From the NCBI RefSeq assembly GCF_030704685.1, contig NZ_JAUZDX010000003.1, positions 372,001 through 436,000 of the forward strand: a stretch of 64,000 bases of DNA, read 5' to 3'. The stretch comes from Acidovorax sp. A1169 (GTDB lineage Bacteria; Pseudomonadota; Gammaproteobacteria; Burkholderiales; Burkholderiaceae_C). The notes beneath the pieces were generated by a model. It searched no databases and was not told where the DNA came from. It worked only from the letters and a program-made list of their open reading frames with translations. Positions 44,555-53,398 of this stretch are shown one piece after another. Position numbers and translations under genes: made by a program. Positions within the stretch are counted from its first letter, which is position 1. The number at the start of each line of letters is the position of its first letter.

Positions 44555-46099
44555 TTACAGCGCGTCCAGGTTCGCGCGCAGGTGGCTGGCATGCCCACGC
44601 AGCGCCTCCAACTGCGGGCCCTGCATTTTCTGCAACTGGCGGTACACCATGCCCAGGCGGAAATTGCTGCCCAGCGTGGCTTCGTTGCGGGCAAAGAAGT
44701 CCCAGTACAGCGCGTTGTAGGGGCAGGCGCGCTCGCCCACTTTCAGCTTCTTGTCGTAGTGGCAGCCTTTGCAGTAGTCACCCATGCGGTCGATGTAGGC
44801 GGCGCTGCTGACATAGGGCTTGGTGGCCAGCAGGCCGCCGTCGGCGAACTGGCTCATGCCCAGGGTGTTGGGCAGTTCCACCCACTCGAAGGCGTCGATG
44901 TAGACGCCCAGGTACCAGCGGTGCACGGCGGCAGGGTCCAGCCCGGCCAGCAGGGCAAAGTTGCCGATGACCATGAGCCGCTGGATGTGGTGGGCGTAGG
45001 CCCCGTCGAGCGACTGCCCCACGGCATGCTGCAGGCAGCGCATGCGGGTATCACCGGTCCAGAACCACTGCGGCAGCGGCGTGGTGTGGCGCAGGGCGTT
45101 GCGCTCGTCGTAGCCGGGCATGTGGGCCCAGTAGATGCCGCGCACGTACTCGCGCCAGCCCAGGATCTGGCGGATGAAGCCCTCCACCGCCGCCAGCGGC
45201 GCGGTGCCGGCCTGCCATGCGGCCTGGGCGCGCTGCACCACCTCGCGCGGCTGCAGCATCTTGGTGTTGAGGGCAAACGACAGCAGTGAGTGGAACAGGT
45301 GCGGGCTGCGCGTGCTCATGGCGTCTTCGTACTCGCCAAAGTGCGCCAGCGTGGTGGCGATGAAGTGGTCGAGCGCGGCCAGGGCCTCGGCCCGGTTCAG
45401 CGGCCAGCGCAGCTGCCCGGCCTGCGGGTTGCCAAAGCTCTGCACGCCAGCGGCCACGATGGTGGCCCACAGGGCGCTGTGGTCGTGCTCGGGCCGCGCA
45501 TCGGGCGGCGTGGCCGGGGTGCCGGGCCAGGGCTTGCGGTTGTCGTGGTCGTAGTTCCACTGGCCGCCCTCGGGCTCGCCGGCCTCGTCGATCAGCACGC
45601 CGTGCTGGTGGCGCATGCGGCGGTAGAAGTGCTCCATGAGCCACTGCTTGCGGCCTTCAAACACCTCGGCCACTTCGCTGCGGGTGGTGAAGAAATGTTC
45701 GCTGCCCACGGCCTGTGTGGCAAAGGGCTGCTCTGCGCACCAGTGTCGCAACTGTTCGTCGAGCCGCCATTCGTCTGGGTGCTGGTACTCAAGCCGCTGC
45801 GCGCCGTAGTGCGCCATGAGGGCGTCCAGGTTGCCGGGCACGGACTGGCGGTTGCTGGCGTCGTCGATGGCCACGTAGCGCACGCGGTGCCCGGCGCTGC
45901 GCAGGTGCCGCGCCAGGTCGCGCATGGCGGCAAAGATGGCGAGGATCTTTTGCGCATGGTGCAGCACGTAATCGGTCTCTTGCCGCACCTCCATCAGCAC
46001 GTACACCACGCCGGCATCGGGTGTGGCAAACCAGCTGTGCTGCGGGTTGAGCTGGTCGCCCAGCACCAGGCGCAGGGTATGAGTGGGTGCGGGGCTCAT
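44555..46099 (-). CDS. phrB: Fe-S (6-4) photolyase / bacterial cryptochrome (FeS-BCP, PhrB-like)
   Basis: A 514-residue light-driven DNA repair flavoprotein of the FeS-BCP class. The antenna domain opens LRLVLGDQLNPQHSWF. The 4Fe-4S ligands are visible as Cys355, Cys443, Cys446 and Cys459; the spacing 88-3-13 equals that of Agrobacterium PhrB. FAD-domain marks include FIRQILGWREYVRGIYWAHMPGY and GMSQFADGGLLATKPYVSS. The enzyme should repair (6-4) photoproducts using FAD with a ribolumazine antenna. ATG 46099 overlaps the stop of the DASH photolyase gene (ATGA), making it the last gene of a five-gene operon. Confidence 0.94.
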   Translation of the reverse strand: MSPAPTHTLRLVLGDQLNPQHSWFATPDAGVVYVLMEVRQETDYVLHHAQKILAIFAAMRDLARHLRSAGHRVRYVAIDDASNRQSVPGNLDALMAHYGAQRLEYQHPDEWRLDEQLRHWCAEQPFATQAVGSEHFFTTRSEVAEVFEGRKQWLMEHFYRRMRHQHGVLIDEAGEPEGGQWNYDHDNRKPWPGTPATPPDARPEHDHSALWATIVAAGVQSFGNPQAGQLRWPLNRAEALAALDHFIATTLAHFGEYEDAMSTRSPHLFHSLLSFALNTKMLQPREVVQRAQAAWQAGTAPLAAVEGFIRQILGWREYVRGIYWAHMPGYDERNALRHTTPLPQWFWTGDTRMRCLQHAVGQSLDGAYAHHIQRLMVIGNFALLAGLDPAAVHRWYLGVYIDAFEWVELPNTLGMSQFADGGLLATKPYVSSAAYIDRMGDYCKGCHYDKKLKVGERACPYNALYWDFFARNEATLGSNFRLGMVYRQLQKMQGPQLEALRGHASHLRANLDAL

Positions 46100-47454
46100 G
46101 CCGTGCCCCACAGGCGGCGGTAGCTGCCGTCGGCGTCGTGGTCTTGCGTCTGCTTGGCGGGGTTGAAGCGGCGCCCGCCACGCGGGTCGGTGCCGCGCCC
46201 GGCGATGTAGAGCCAGTTGCCCTGGTTGCTGTACGGGTCATAGTCCACCAGTTGCGATTCGAACCACGCGGCGCCCGCGCGCCAGTCGCCCTGCAGGTCG
46301 TGGATGAGGTAGCTGGCGGCCACCTGGCGCAGGCGGTTGCTGAGGTAGCCGGTGGCGGCCAGCTCGCGCAGGGCGGCGTCCACCAGCGGCTCGCCCGTAT
46401 CGCCAGCGCACCAGCGCGCGAACCCGGCTGCATTGTGGGGCGCCAGCGGCTGGGCCGAGAGGCCGCGCGCACGGTACAGGGTGCGCCCGTGCTGCAGGTG
46501 CAGCAGCCGAAAGTAGTCGCGCCACAGCAGCTCGAACCAGAGCCAGTAGGTGCCCTCGTTGGCGCCGTGCTCGCTTTCGAACCGGCGCAGCGCGGCCATG
46601 GCATGCCGGGCCGAGAGCGCGCCCGTGGCCAGCCAGGGCGAGAACTTGCTGGAGTAGGCCAACCCCGTGAGCCCGTTGCGGGTGGCCTTGTAGGTGTGGG
46701 CTTGCCCGCTGGCCAGGTACTGCTGCACATGGGCCAGTGCGGCGGTTTCACCCCCATCGCAGGCGGGGGTGCCGTAGGGGAAGGAGGAGCGCACGTCGCA
46801 GCCGGCGCCCTCGCCCACCCCGACTCCGCCACCGGGCCCGCCCTGCCCTTGCGCCGCACCCACGGCGCCGGCCGTGTGCAACACCTCTTGCCACACCGCA
46901 TCGGTCAGCGCTGCGGGCGGTGGCAACAAGGCCGCAGGCGCCGGCAGGGGCTGCGGTGGCTGTATGCCGGCCTGCTCCACCGACTGCCTGAAGGTGGTGA
47001 ACACGCCAGGCAGGTCGCCCACGGGCCAGGGCAGATCGCAGGGCTGCAGCAGGCTGCTGTGCCACACAGTCTGCACCTGCAGGTCGGCGGTGCGCAGGGC
47101 GGCCACCTCGGCCTGCTCATGGGGGGCGGCAATCGCTTCACACACCACGGTGGTGGCGCCCACGGCGCGGGCCAGCGCGGGCAGCACGGCAGCGGGCTGG
47201 CCCTGGCACTGCAGCAAGGGGTTGCCCAGCCGGGCCATGCCGGCCGCCAGGTCGCGCAGCGCAGCGCCCTCGAAGGCACAGCGGTGCGGCCCTCGGCGGG
47301 CAAAGCCCCAGGGCGTTGCCTCGTCGGCCGGGGGCAGGCAGTGCACGGGCACCAGGTGGGTGGCGCCGCTGCCCAGGGCGGCGGCCAGCGCGCCCTGGTC
47401 GTGCAGGCGCAGGTCGCTGCGGAACCAGAAGAGCACGGTGCGGGGGGCGGTCAT
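46096..47454 (-). CDS. Cryptochrome/photolyase, DASH type
   Basis: A 452-residue FAD protein of the photolyase/cryptochrome family. It begins [20 protein letters not shown]. The FAD-binding half has [39 protein letters not shown] and [20 protein letters not shown]. The C-terminal block [20 protein letters not shown] and the following RRFNPAKQT identify the DASH group, which repairs cyclobutane dimers in single-stranded DNA. A Gly/Gln-rich insert lies at about 205-225. It overlaps both neighbours by ATGA (47451-47454 and 46096-46099). Confidence 0.94.
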   Translation of the reverse strand: MTAPRTVLFWFRSDLRLHDQGALAAALGSGATHLVPVHCLPPADEATPWGFARRGPHRCAFEGAALRDLAAGMARLGNPLLQCQGQPAAVLPALARAVGATTVVCEAIAAPHEQAEVAALRTADLQVQTVWHSSLLQPCDLPWPVGDLPGVFTTFRQSVEQAGIQPPQPLPAPAALLPPPAALTDAVWQEVLHTAGAVGAAQGQGGPGGGVGVGEGAGCDVRSSFPYGTPACDGGETAALAHVQQYLASGQAHTYKATRNGLTGLAYSSKFSPWLATGALSARHAMAALRRFESEHGANEGTYWLWFELLWRDYFRLLHLQHGRTLYRARGLSAQPLAPHNAAGFARWCAGDTGEPLVDAALRELAATGYLSNRLRQVAASYLIHDLQGDWRAGAAWFESQLVDYDPYSNQGNWLYIAGRGTDPRGGRRFNPAKQTQDHDADGSYRRLWGTA

Positions 47455-47609
47455 GGCGTGCCCCCGGCGCGCTTGCGCTCGTTGCGGCAGCGGTCAGAGC
47501 AGTATTTGACCTCGTCCCACACCTTCTCCCACTTCTTGCGCCAGGTGAAGGGCAGGCCGCAGTGCAGGCAGGTTTTCTGCGGCAGGTCGTGCTTCTTGCG
47601 CATACGCAT
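47451..47609 (-). CDS. DUF2256 small Cys-rich protein
   Basis: A 52-residue basic protein with the DUF2256 pattern: [20 protein letters not shown] and [12 protein letters not shown], a Cys4 arrangement expected to bind one zinc. The first Met is chosen because [10 protein letters not shown] is the usual start. It overlaps the DASH photolyase gene by four bases. DUF2256 genes are repeatedly found next to photolyases and the FAD amine-oxidase-like gene, so a role in the photolyase pathway is inferred, but no function is known. Confidence 0.9.
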   Translation of the reverse strand: MRMRKKHDLPQKTCLHCGLPFTWRKKWEKVWDEVKYCSDRCRNERKRAGGTP

Positions 47610-47635
47610 GGGGGGCGATCAATGGCGTGGGCCGG

Positions 47636-48658
47636 TCAGGCGGGCTGCAGCATCTGGTGCGCCAACGCGCGGCCGCTGAGCCATGCGCCTTCGACCTTGC
47701 CGCCGTGCAGCCAGTCGCCGCAAACACCCAGGCCCAGGGTGCTGCTCCACCAGCAGCCCTGGTGCAGCGCGGGCTCGGTGTCGGCATAGCGCCAGCGGTG
47801 GGCCGTGGCGGCCACGGGCGGCGGCCCGCCCAGCGCGGCAAATGCGGCCAGCAGGGCTGCGGTGACCGACTCGGCGCTGTCTTCGATGTGCGCCTCGCTC
47901 CACTCGGGGCTGGCGTGCAGCAGCCAGGTCTCCTGACCGGTGCGGCCGGGCTTGCTGCTGTCGCGGGCAACCCAGCGCAGCGGGCCGGCGTTGATGAAGG
48001 CGCCATCCCAGGGCAAGGCCACAGGTGCGGCATAGCGCAGCATCACCGCCCAGCTGCCGCGCATGCGGGCACTGGCGGCCAGGGCAGCGCCATCGGGCGC
48101 CACCGGTGCGAGCAGCGCCGCGGCCTGCGGCGCGGGCATGGCCAGCACCACGCGGTCATAGCGCACCGCATGCAGGCCCTGCTCTGCCGAGGTGATGGCC
48201 CAGCCATCGCCAGTGTGCTGCAGCCGCTGCACGGTGGTCTGCCACTGCGTGGCCGCGTTGTCGCCAAGGCCCTGTACCAGCCAGGCGGCCGGCGCGGTCA
48301 TGCGCGGCGTGCCCACAAAGCGTTCCAGCGGGGTATGCGGCGTGGTCCAGGCCGTGCCGTCAAAGCTGGCCAGGCGTGCAGGCCATGGTGCGGCCACGCC
48401 GGCTGCCTGCCAGCGCGCCACTTCGGCGCGAAAGGCCGGGTCGCGTGCGGTGAAATACTGGGCGCCATGGTCGCACTGCCAGGCACCGGTGGCCTCGTCT
48501 TGGGCCCGCCGCGTGGCCATGCGGCCCGAGGGGCCCCGGCTCTTGTCCAGCACCTGCACGGCGTGGCCTGCCTGCAGCAGTGCCTGCGCGCATGACAGGC
48601 CGGCCAGGCCGGCCCCGACCACGGCGATCTGCAGGCGGGTGTGGGGTGCTGCGCTCAT
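47636..48658 (-). CDS. FAD-dependent oxidoreductase, renalase/amine-oxidase-like
   Basis: A 340-residue FAD protein. The dinucleotide site is IAVVGAGLAGLSCAQALLQAG with the acidic LDKSRGPSGRMATRR following, typical of the renalase-like NAD(P)/FAD-dependent group. A second part includes CDHGAQYFTARDP and the C-terminal CGDWLHGGKVEGAWLSG, which holds the FAD. Relatives are regularly encoded with photolyases and lipocalins and may recycle oxidised flavin or repair pyridine nucleotides. Its ATG overlaps the lipocalin stop (48655-48658). Substrate unknown. Confidence 0.9.
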   Translation of the reverse strand: MSAAPHTRLQIAVVGAGLAGLSCAQALLQAGHAVQVLDKSRGPSGRMATRRAQDEATGAWQCDHGAQYFTARDPAFRAEVARWQAAGVAAPWPARLASFDGTAWTTPHTPLERFVGTPRMTAPAAWLVQGLGDNAATQWQTTVQRLQHTGDGWAITSAEQGLHAVRYDRVVLAMPAPQAAALLAPVAPDGAALAASARMRGSWAVMLRYAAPVALPWDGAFINAGPLRWVARDSSKPGRTGQETWLLHASPEWSEAHIEDSAESVTAALLAAFAALGGPPPVAATAHRWRYADTEPALHQGCWWSSTLGLGVCGDWLHGGKVEGAWLSGRALAHQMLQPA

Positions 48659-49236
48659 GGCTGCGGGTCGGTGCGTTGCTGGGTCACCCAGATCAGCGCC
48701 TGGGTGTCGATGCCCAGCGCGCTGGCGCGGGCGATGAGCTGCTCGCGCACACCCGGGGCCAGTTGCTTGCTGCGCGACAGGATCCAGCAGTAGCTGCGGT
48801 CGGGCCCCACCACCAGGGCCCAGCCGTAGTCGGCGTCGAGCGCGGCGACGTGGTAGCCGCCGTAGAACGGCCCGAAGAACGACACCTTGAGCGAGGCGGT
48901 CTGCGCATCGCCCGTGAACAGCGCCTTGCCAACGGCCTGGCGCCATTCGCCGCCCTGGCTGCCCTTGGTGGTATCAAAGCCCCGGTTGAGCACGCGCACG
49001 CTGCCGTCCGCCTGGCGCTGGTACGTGGCGCTCACGTCCGTCATGCCGCGCTCGAAGGAATGGTCGAGCCGCGCCACCTCGTACCAGCGGCCCTCGTAGC
49101 GCGCCAGGTCAAACGGCGTGACGGGGGTGATGCCGGGCGGCGGTGCCGTGGAAGAACAGGCGGCCAAGGCCAGTGCCGTGGAGGCCAGCAAGGCCAGTGC
49201 GGCGCGGCGAAGCCAGGGGGATGCGGTGGTGGGCAT
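48655..49236 (-). CDS. blc: Lipocalin, bacterial outer-membrane type (Blc-like)
   Basis: A 193-residue lipoprotein. The signal ends in the lipobox LALAAC at about 26, so the protein should be acylated and moved to the outer membrane. The lipocalin fold shows the G-x-W motif in LARYEGRWYEVARLDHSFE, SFFGPFYGGYHVAALD, and YCWILSRSK near the end, close to E. coli Blc, which binds lysophospholipids or fatty acids. It is the first gene of the five-gene photolyase cluster; the ATG at 49236 is chosen over an upstream frame because it begins the signal. A role in lipid repair after photo-oxidation is inferred. Confidence 0.92.
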   Translation of the reverse strand: MPTTASPWLRRAALALLASTALALAACSSTAPPPGITPVTPFDLARYEGRWYEVARLDHSFERGMTDVSATYQRQADGSVRVLNRGFDTTKGSQGGEWRQAVGKALFTGDAQTASLKVSFFGPFYGGYHVAALDADYGWALVVGPDRSYCWILSRSKQLAPGVREQLIARASALGIDTQALIWVTQQRTDPQP

Positions 49237-49266
49237 GGGCGATGAACTCAAAAAATCCGTTGCAGC

Positions 49267-49297
49267 CCCCAGAAGCCCGGCGGCGTGGTTTCTGGGG
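49267..49297 (-). terminator. Possible terminator hairpin between fasciclin and lipocalin genes
   Basis: CCCCAGAA (49267-49274) and TTCTGGGG (49290-49297) form a perfect 8-bp stem. On the minus strand the hairpin is followed after about ten bases by TTTTTT. The T run is not adjacent, so full termination is uncertain; it may attenuate transcription into the lipocalin gene. Confidence 0.4.
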
Positions 49298-49321
49298 TAC
49301 TGCGCAGAGGGTGCGGCCAGC

Positions 49322-50260
49322 CTACTTGGGCAAAAGCACCCGGTCCACCGTATGCACCACGCCATTGCTGGCAAACACATCGGTGCCGATGATGCGGCTG
49401 GTGCGCAGGCTCTGGTCGGTGATCACGAGGCTGGGGTTGACGGTGAAGCTCTGGCCCTGCACGGTGGCGATGGCGGTGTTGACGGGCACCTCGGCCTTCA
49501 GCACCCGTGCCGGCACCACATGGTAGGTGAGCACGCGGGTCAGCAAGGCGGTGTTGGCCAGCAGCGCCTCCTTGGTCAGGCCCAGCTCGGCCAGCAGCGC
49601 CGCAAAGGCGGCATTGGTGGGCGCGAACACGGTGAACGGGCCGGGGCCTTTCAGCGTGGCCACCAGGCCGGCGGCAGCGACCGCCTCGACGAGGATGCTG
49701 AAGTCGGGCACCGCCATGGCGGTGGCCACGATGTCCTTGTCTGCAGGCAGCAGCACGCGGTCCACCAGGTGCACTACGCCGTTGCTGGCCTGGATGTCGG
49801 TGCTGGTGATGGTGGTGACGCGGTTGCGGCCATCGGTGATCTTGAGGCCGTTGGCGGACTCGATCTTGAAGAAGCCGCCCGACACCGGGGTGATGGCCTT
49901 GCCCAGGGGTACGTCTGCGCGCACCACCCGGCTGCCGAGCACGTGGTAGGTAAGCACGGCGGTGAGCAGGGGCTTGTTGGCCAGCAGCGCCTCCTTGCTC
50001 AGGCCCAGTTCGGCAAGCAGTGCGGCAAAGGCGGCGTTGGTGGGTGCAAAGACGGTGAGGCTGCCAGTGCTCAACGTGGGCGCCAGCCCCGCTGCCACCA
50101 CGGCCTCGACCAGGATGCTCAGCTCCGGGGTGTTCTGCGCCAGCTCGACGATGTTGCGCTGTGGTTCGTCGTCGCTGCCCCCGCAGGCCTGCAGCATGGT
50201 GGTGCTGCCCCCCAGGGCGGCGACCATAAGGACGGTACGGCGGTTGAATGCAGTGTTCAT
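49322..50260 (-). CDS. Lipoprotein with two fasciclin (FAS1) domains
   Basis: A 312-residue protein with a lipobox (TTMLQAC, Cys26), so probably a membrane-anchored surface or periplasmic lipoprotein. Two FAS1 domains follow at about 45-170 and 175-312; each has the H1 pattern LTVFAPTNAAFAALLAELGL or FTVFAPTNAAFAALLAELGL, the LTYHV strand, and a final ASNGVVH(L/T)VDRVLLP. FAS1 domains mediate adhesion or protein contacts. The gene follows a single-domain fasciclin gene by 118 bases in the same direction. The two domains are similar enough to suggest internal duplication. Confidence 0.93.
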   Translation of the reverse strand: MNTAFNRRTVLMVAALGGSTTMLQACGGSDDEPQRNIVELAQNTPELSILVEAVVAAGLAPTLSTGSLTVFAPTNAAFAALLAELGLSKEALLANKPLLTAVLTYHVLGSRVVRADVPLGKAITPVSGGFFKIESANGLKITDGRNRVTTITSTDIQASNGVVHLVDRVLLPADKDIVATAMAVPDFSILVEAVAAAGLVATLKGPGPFTVFAPTNAAFAALLAELGLTKEALLANTALLTRVLTYHVVPARVLKAEVPVNTAIATVQGQSFTVNPSLVITDQSLRTSRIIGTDVFASNGVVHTVDRVLLPK

Positions 50261-50378
50261 GGGAATCTCTCCTCGCTGTCAGACAGTGGATGAAAAGAGA
50301 GGGGCCTGCCGGACAGGACCCCTTGAATCTGCGCCGCCCGGTGGCTGTGCACGGGCAGGCGCGCACGCGACTGGATGC

Positions 50379-50834
50379 TTACTTGGGCATCATCACCGTG
50401 TCGATGGCATGGATCACGCCGTTGCTGGCGGCGACGTCGGTGGCGACGACCTTGGACTGGTCGACCATCACGCCCATGTTGGTGGACACGGTGATCTCCT
50501 GGCCCTGCACGGTCTTGACCTTGCCGGCCTTGACGTCCTTGGCCATGACCTTGCCCGGCACCACGTGGTAGGTGAGCACCTTGGTGAGCGCCGCCTTGTC
50601 CTTGAGCAGGCCGTCGAGCGTGGCTTTGGGGATCTTGGCAAAGGCTTCATCGGTGGGCGCGAACACGGTGAACGGGCCGGGGCCCTTGAGCGTGTCCACC
50701 AGGCCGGCGGCCTGCACTGCAGCCACCAGGGTCTTGAAGTTACCGGCCTTCACGGCGGTGTCGACGATGTCTTGCGCCATTGCGCTGAAGGTGGCGCCTG
50801 CGGTAAGGGCCAGAGCAACCAGGGTCTTCTTCAT
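50379..50834 (-). CDS. Secreted single-domain fasciclin protein
   Basis: A 151-residue periplasmic or surface protein. The signal [20 protein letters not shown] ends with an AxA cleavage site. One FAS1 domain covers about 25-151, with [26 protein letters not shown] and [15 protein letters not shown]. The start at 50834 follows a GAGG site. It is the first gene of the fasciclin pair. Short fasciclin proteins in Burkholderiales are often under ECF sigma control; no such site was identified here, though an ECF/RskA pair lies at 58710-60054. Confidence 0.92.
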   Translation of the reverse strand: MKKTLVALALTAGATFSAMAQDIVDTAVKAGNFKTLVAAVQAAGLVDTLKGPGPFTVFAPTDEAFAKIPKATLDGLLKDKAALTKVLTYHVVPGKVMAKDVKAGKVKTVQGQEITVSTNMGVMVDQSKVVATDVAASNGVIHAIDTVMMPK

Positions 50835-50972
50835 GATTTCATTCCTCAATGTGGGGATGGAACTCACACGCCAAGATGGGCGCGACCGGATTGTATGACC
50901 GTTTGGTAATTATTTCTACCAATTAGTTTTATTAAGACCAATTGGTTTCTTTCAGATACATGAGCGCGTTTT

Positions 50973-51875
50973 TCAGTGCCCGCCAAAGATCAGCGATTGG
51001 TGCGTGGCCGCGCCCGCCATCGTGCCGTCGCCCACCACCAGCGGCAGCGAGCCGCCCTGGCGCGCCGCGTCGCCGCAGGCGTACACGCCGGGCACGGTGG
51101 TGGCCTTCATGGCGTCGGTCTTGATGGTGCGGCCCAGGGGCCCGTCTTCGAACTCGCAACCCAGCGCCTGGGCAATGGGGCTGGCCACCTCCACGCGGGT
51201 CAGGGTGAACAGGCCGTCTTGCGGGATCACGCGGCCGTCACGCATCACGATGTCCATGGCGCCCTCGATGCGGTCGATGAGCCCCCGCTCCAGCACCACG
51301 CCGCGTGCCTGCAGCTGCGCCAGCTGGTCCGCATCGGGCTCGAAGGCCCCGTTCAGGAAGAAGGTGGCCAGGCCCCAGTCGGGCAGCATCAGCGCGACGT
51401 GCATGGAGAAGGGCGACACGCCCAAGGCGCCGATGCGGCCCTGGTTCAGCTCGTAGCCATGGCAGTATGGGCAGTGGAACACATGGCGGCCCCAGCGCTC
51501 GGCCAGGCCGGGCACCTCGGGCAGGTGGTCGATGACACCGGTGGCCAGCACCAGGCGGCGGGCTTCGATGGGCTCGGGCGCTGATGCTGCCCCATCCACC
51601 TCGATGCGAAAGCCCTGCCCTGCCCGCTCGGCAGCCGTGACCTTGCCCTCGCGCCACTCGACCGTCGGGTAGGCCATGAGCTGCGCGCGCCCTTGGGCCG
51701 CGATGTCGGCCGCAGGCGTGCCATCTTGCGTGAGAAAGCCGTGCGAATGCTCGGCAAAGCGGTTGCGGCGCTGGCCACCGTCCACCACCAGCACGCGGCG
51801 GCGCGCCCGCGCCAGTTGGGTTGCGGCAGCCAGGCCGGCATAGCTGCCGCCGATCACGATGGCGTCGTAGTGCAT
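50973..51875 (-). CDS. Thioredoxin-reductase-like FAD/NAD(P) oxidoreductase
   Basis: A 300-residue flavoprotein of the low-molecular-weight thioredoxin reductase family. FAD fold: AIVIGGSYAGLAAATQLARA; NADPH fold in the middle; GDAA with YACGDAARQGG near the end. The redox pair is Cys-Pro-Tyr-Cys in FHCPYCHGYE (about 134-143) instead of CATC, as in the AhpF-unrelated TrxB-like enzymes near Rrf2 genes. It probably reduces a thioredoxin-like partner or small disulfide. It is divergent from an Rrf2 regulator. Confidence 0.9.
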   Translation of the reverse strand: MHYDAIVIGGSYAGLAAATQLARARRRVLVVDGGQRRNRFAEHSHGFLTQDGTPAADIAAQGRAQLMAYPTVEWREGKVTAAERAGQGFRIEVDGAASAPEPIEARRLVLATGVIDHLPEVPGLAERWGRHVFHCPYCHGYELNQGRIGALGVSPFSMHVALMLPDWGLATFFLNGAFEPDADQLAQLQARGVVLERGLIDRIEGAMDIVMRDGRVIPQDGLFTLTRVEVASPIAQALGCEFEDGPLGRTIKTDAMKATTVPGVYACGDAARQGGSLPLVVGDGTMAGAATHQSLIFGGH

Positions 51876-51894
51876 GTTGGGTTCCTTTTTCGAG

Positions 51895-51921
51895 TCATGA
51901 TACTTTTGAAGGTTCATGATA
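51895..51921. promoter_or_regulatory. TCATGATA direct repeats, candidate Rrf2 operator
   Basis: TCATGATA occurs at 51895-51902 and again at 51914-51921, a 19-base step, each containing the palindrome TCATGA. They lie between the thioredoxin-reductase-like gene and the Rrf2 gene and probably bind the regulator on one DNA face, two turns apart. Confidence 0.45.
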
Positions 51922-51986
51922 GCCATGCGCGCCAATTCATGCAACTTACAATGATTCAAGACCACACCAGGACTGGACCCACCCTT

Positions 51987-52445
51987 ATGCGCAGTGATAG
52001 CCGCTTGTCCCGAATGCTCCACGTGCTGCTGCACATGGCGCGGCACGATGCGCCCTTCACCTCCGAGCAGATCGCCGCCATGCTGCAGACCAACCCCGTG
52101 GTGGTGCGCCGCACGATGGCGGGCCTGCGCGATGCGGGCTATGTGCGCTCAGAAAAGGGCCATGGCGGTGGCTGGACCATTGCCTGCGACCTGGCCCAGG
52201 TGACGCTGCTCGACATCCACAACGCCGTGGGCGGGCCGCACCTGTTTGCCATCGGCAATGGCAGCGACAACCCCAAATGCGCGGTGGAGCGCGTGGTCAA
52301 TGCCGCCCTGGACGACGCCCTGCGCCAGGCCGAGGCCCTGCTGATCGCGCGGCTGGGGTCGATTGCGCTGGCCGACCTGGCAAAGCAGTTCGATGCGGAG
52401 TGCGTGGCCAAGGGGTGGGCGGAGCACGGAGCTGCGGAACACTGA
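51987..52445 (+). CDS. Rrf2 family transcriptional regulator
   Basis: A 152-residue winged-helix regulator of the Rrf2 family. DNA-binding part: SRLSRMLHVLLHMARHDAP, with SEQIAAMLQTNPVVVRRTMAGL as the helix-turn-helix and GGGWTIACD as the wing. Only one Cys is seen in the sensor region (NPKCAVERV, about 92), so it is unlikely to hold an Fe-S cluster as IscR does; Cys-based redox sensing is possible. Start at 51987 (MRSDSRL) is chosen over ATG 51951. It is divergent from the thioredoxin-reductase-like gene and likely represses it. Confidence 0.9.
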   Translation: MRSDSRLSRMLHVLLHMARHDAPFTSEQIAAMLQTNPVVVRRTMAGLRDAGYVRSEKGHGGGWTIACDLAQVTLLDIHNAVGGPHLFAIGNGSDNPKCAVERVVNAALDDALRQAEALLIARLGSIALADLAKQFDAECVAKGWAEHGAAEH

Positions 52446-52596
52446 AGCGTGAACTCTCGGCATCGATAGGGTTGTTCGCGGGGGTAATGGGCACCTTGCC
52501 GACAGCGCAGCGGCAGCCGACGCAACAGGCGTCCTGCAGTGGCATCGCACCAGCACTGGTAAAAAACCGTGTCTTTCCAAGCGCCTCGTGTCGATT

Positions 52597-52629
52597 GGGC
52601 GTACGGTCGTTCGTCGTGTGATTACGCCC
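52597..52629. repeat. Inverted repeat upstream of DUF1428 gene
   Basis: GGGCGTA at 52597-52603 and TACGCCC at 52623-52629, perfect 7-bp arms, 47 bases before the DUF1428 start. It may be an operator or leader hairpin. Confidence 0.35.
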
Positions 52630-52675
52630 AGAGGCGGGCGCGTCGGATGGTCGTCAACCCAACAGGAGTCAAGAC

Positions 52676-53044
52676 ATGTCTTACATCGACGGTTTCGTGA
52701 TTGCAGTCCCCACCGCCAACAAGCAGAAGTTCATCGAGCACGCGCGCAAGCTCGACCCGATCTTCCTTGAGCTGGGCGCCATCCGGGTGATCGAGGGATG
52801 GGGCGATGACGTCCCAGACGGCAAAGTCACCGATTTCCGCCGCGCGGTCCAGGCCACGGCCGAGGAAACGGTGGCCTTTTCGTGGGTCGAATGGCCGGAC
52901 AAGGCCACACGCGACGCGGGCATGAAGAAGATGATGGAAGACCCGCGCATGGACCCGTCCGCACCCGGCAACCCGCCCATGCCCTTCGACGGCAAACGCA
53001 TGATCTTCGGCGGCTTTGAACAGGTGGTTGAAGTGAAGGCTTGA
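52676..53044 (+). CDS. DUF1428 family protein
   Basis: A 122-residue small cytoplasmic protein of the DUF1428 (PhnB-/ABM-like ferredoxin-fold) family. It starts MSYIDGFVIAVPTANKQKFI and has the family segment VIEGWGDDVPDGKVTDF, the strand ETVAFSWVEWPDKATRDAG, the loop MMEDPRM and the ending KRMIFGGFEQVVE. A GGAG ribosome site (AACAGGAGTC) precedes the ATG. The function of the family is unknown; relatives are often induced by stress. It stands alone. Confidence 0.93.
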   Translation: MSYIDGFVIAVPTANKQKFIEHARKLDPIFLELGAIRVIEGWGDDVPDGKVTDFRRAVQATAEETVAFSWVEWPDKATRDAGMKKMMEDPRMDPSAPGNPPMPFDGKRMIFGGFEQVVEVKA

Positions 53045-53398
53045 GTCGCTGTCAGCGTCGAGCAACCCGCGCCCGCTCCCCTGTGCAATTGGCGGGCTGG
53101 CAGTGGCAAGGTCCGGAAGCCACTTGGACACCGCCAGCGTGCTGCGCTGCGCATGCCGTCGAGGACTCCTGGTGTGCTGATGAAGGCGCGAGGGACTCGT
53201 TTGCGCATTCTGCAACTGCTTTTGGGACTGCCAAGGGCGCCATTCAGCCGCCGCTACCATGACGAAAACCAGCCAGGATCGACCGGTGGCATCAGGTGAA
53301 AGCGGACGCCCAATGTCGCAGGTCATCAGCACTCAGCAAAGGCCGCGCAGCGGTAATTGAATACTGTGCGTTGTCTGTGTGGAATCACTTGATAGGTT
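53045..53398. other. Gap with no confident gene
   Basis: About 350 bases between DUF1428 and the low-GC secreted gene. The first half is GC-rich with several short open frames lacking protein character. GC falls sharply near 53350, marking the edge of the foreign-looking gene. I see no RNA gene or strong hairpin. Confidence 0.4.

Noticed and set aside
46087-47679. 530-codon plus-strand open frame
   Set aside because: Antisense of the DASH photolyase gene with no domain.
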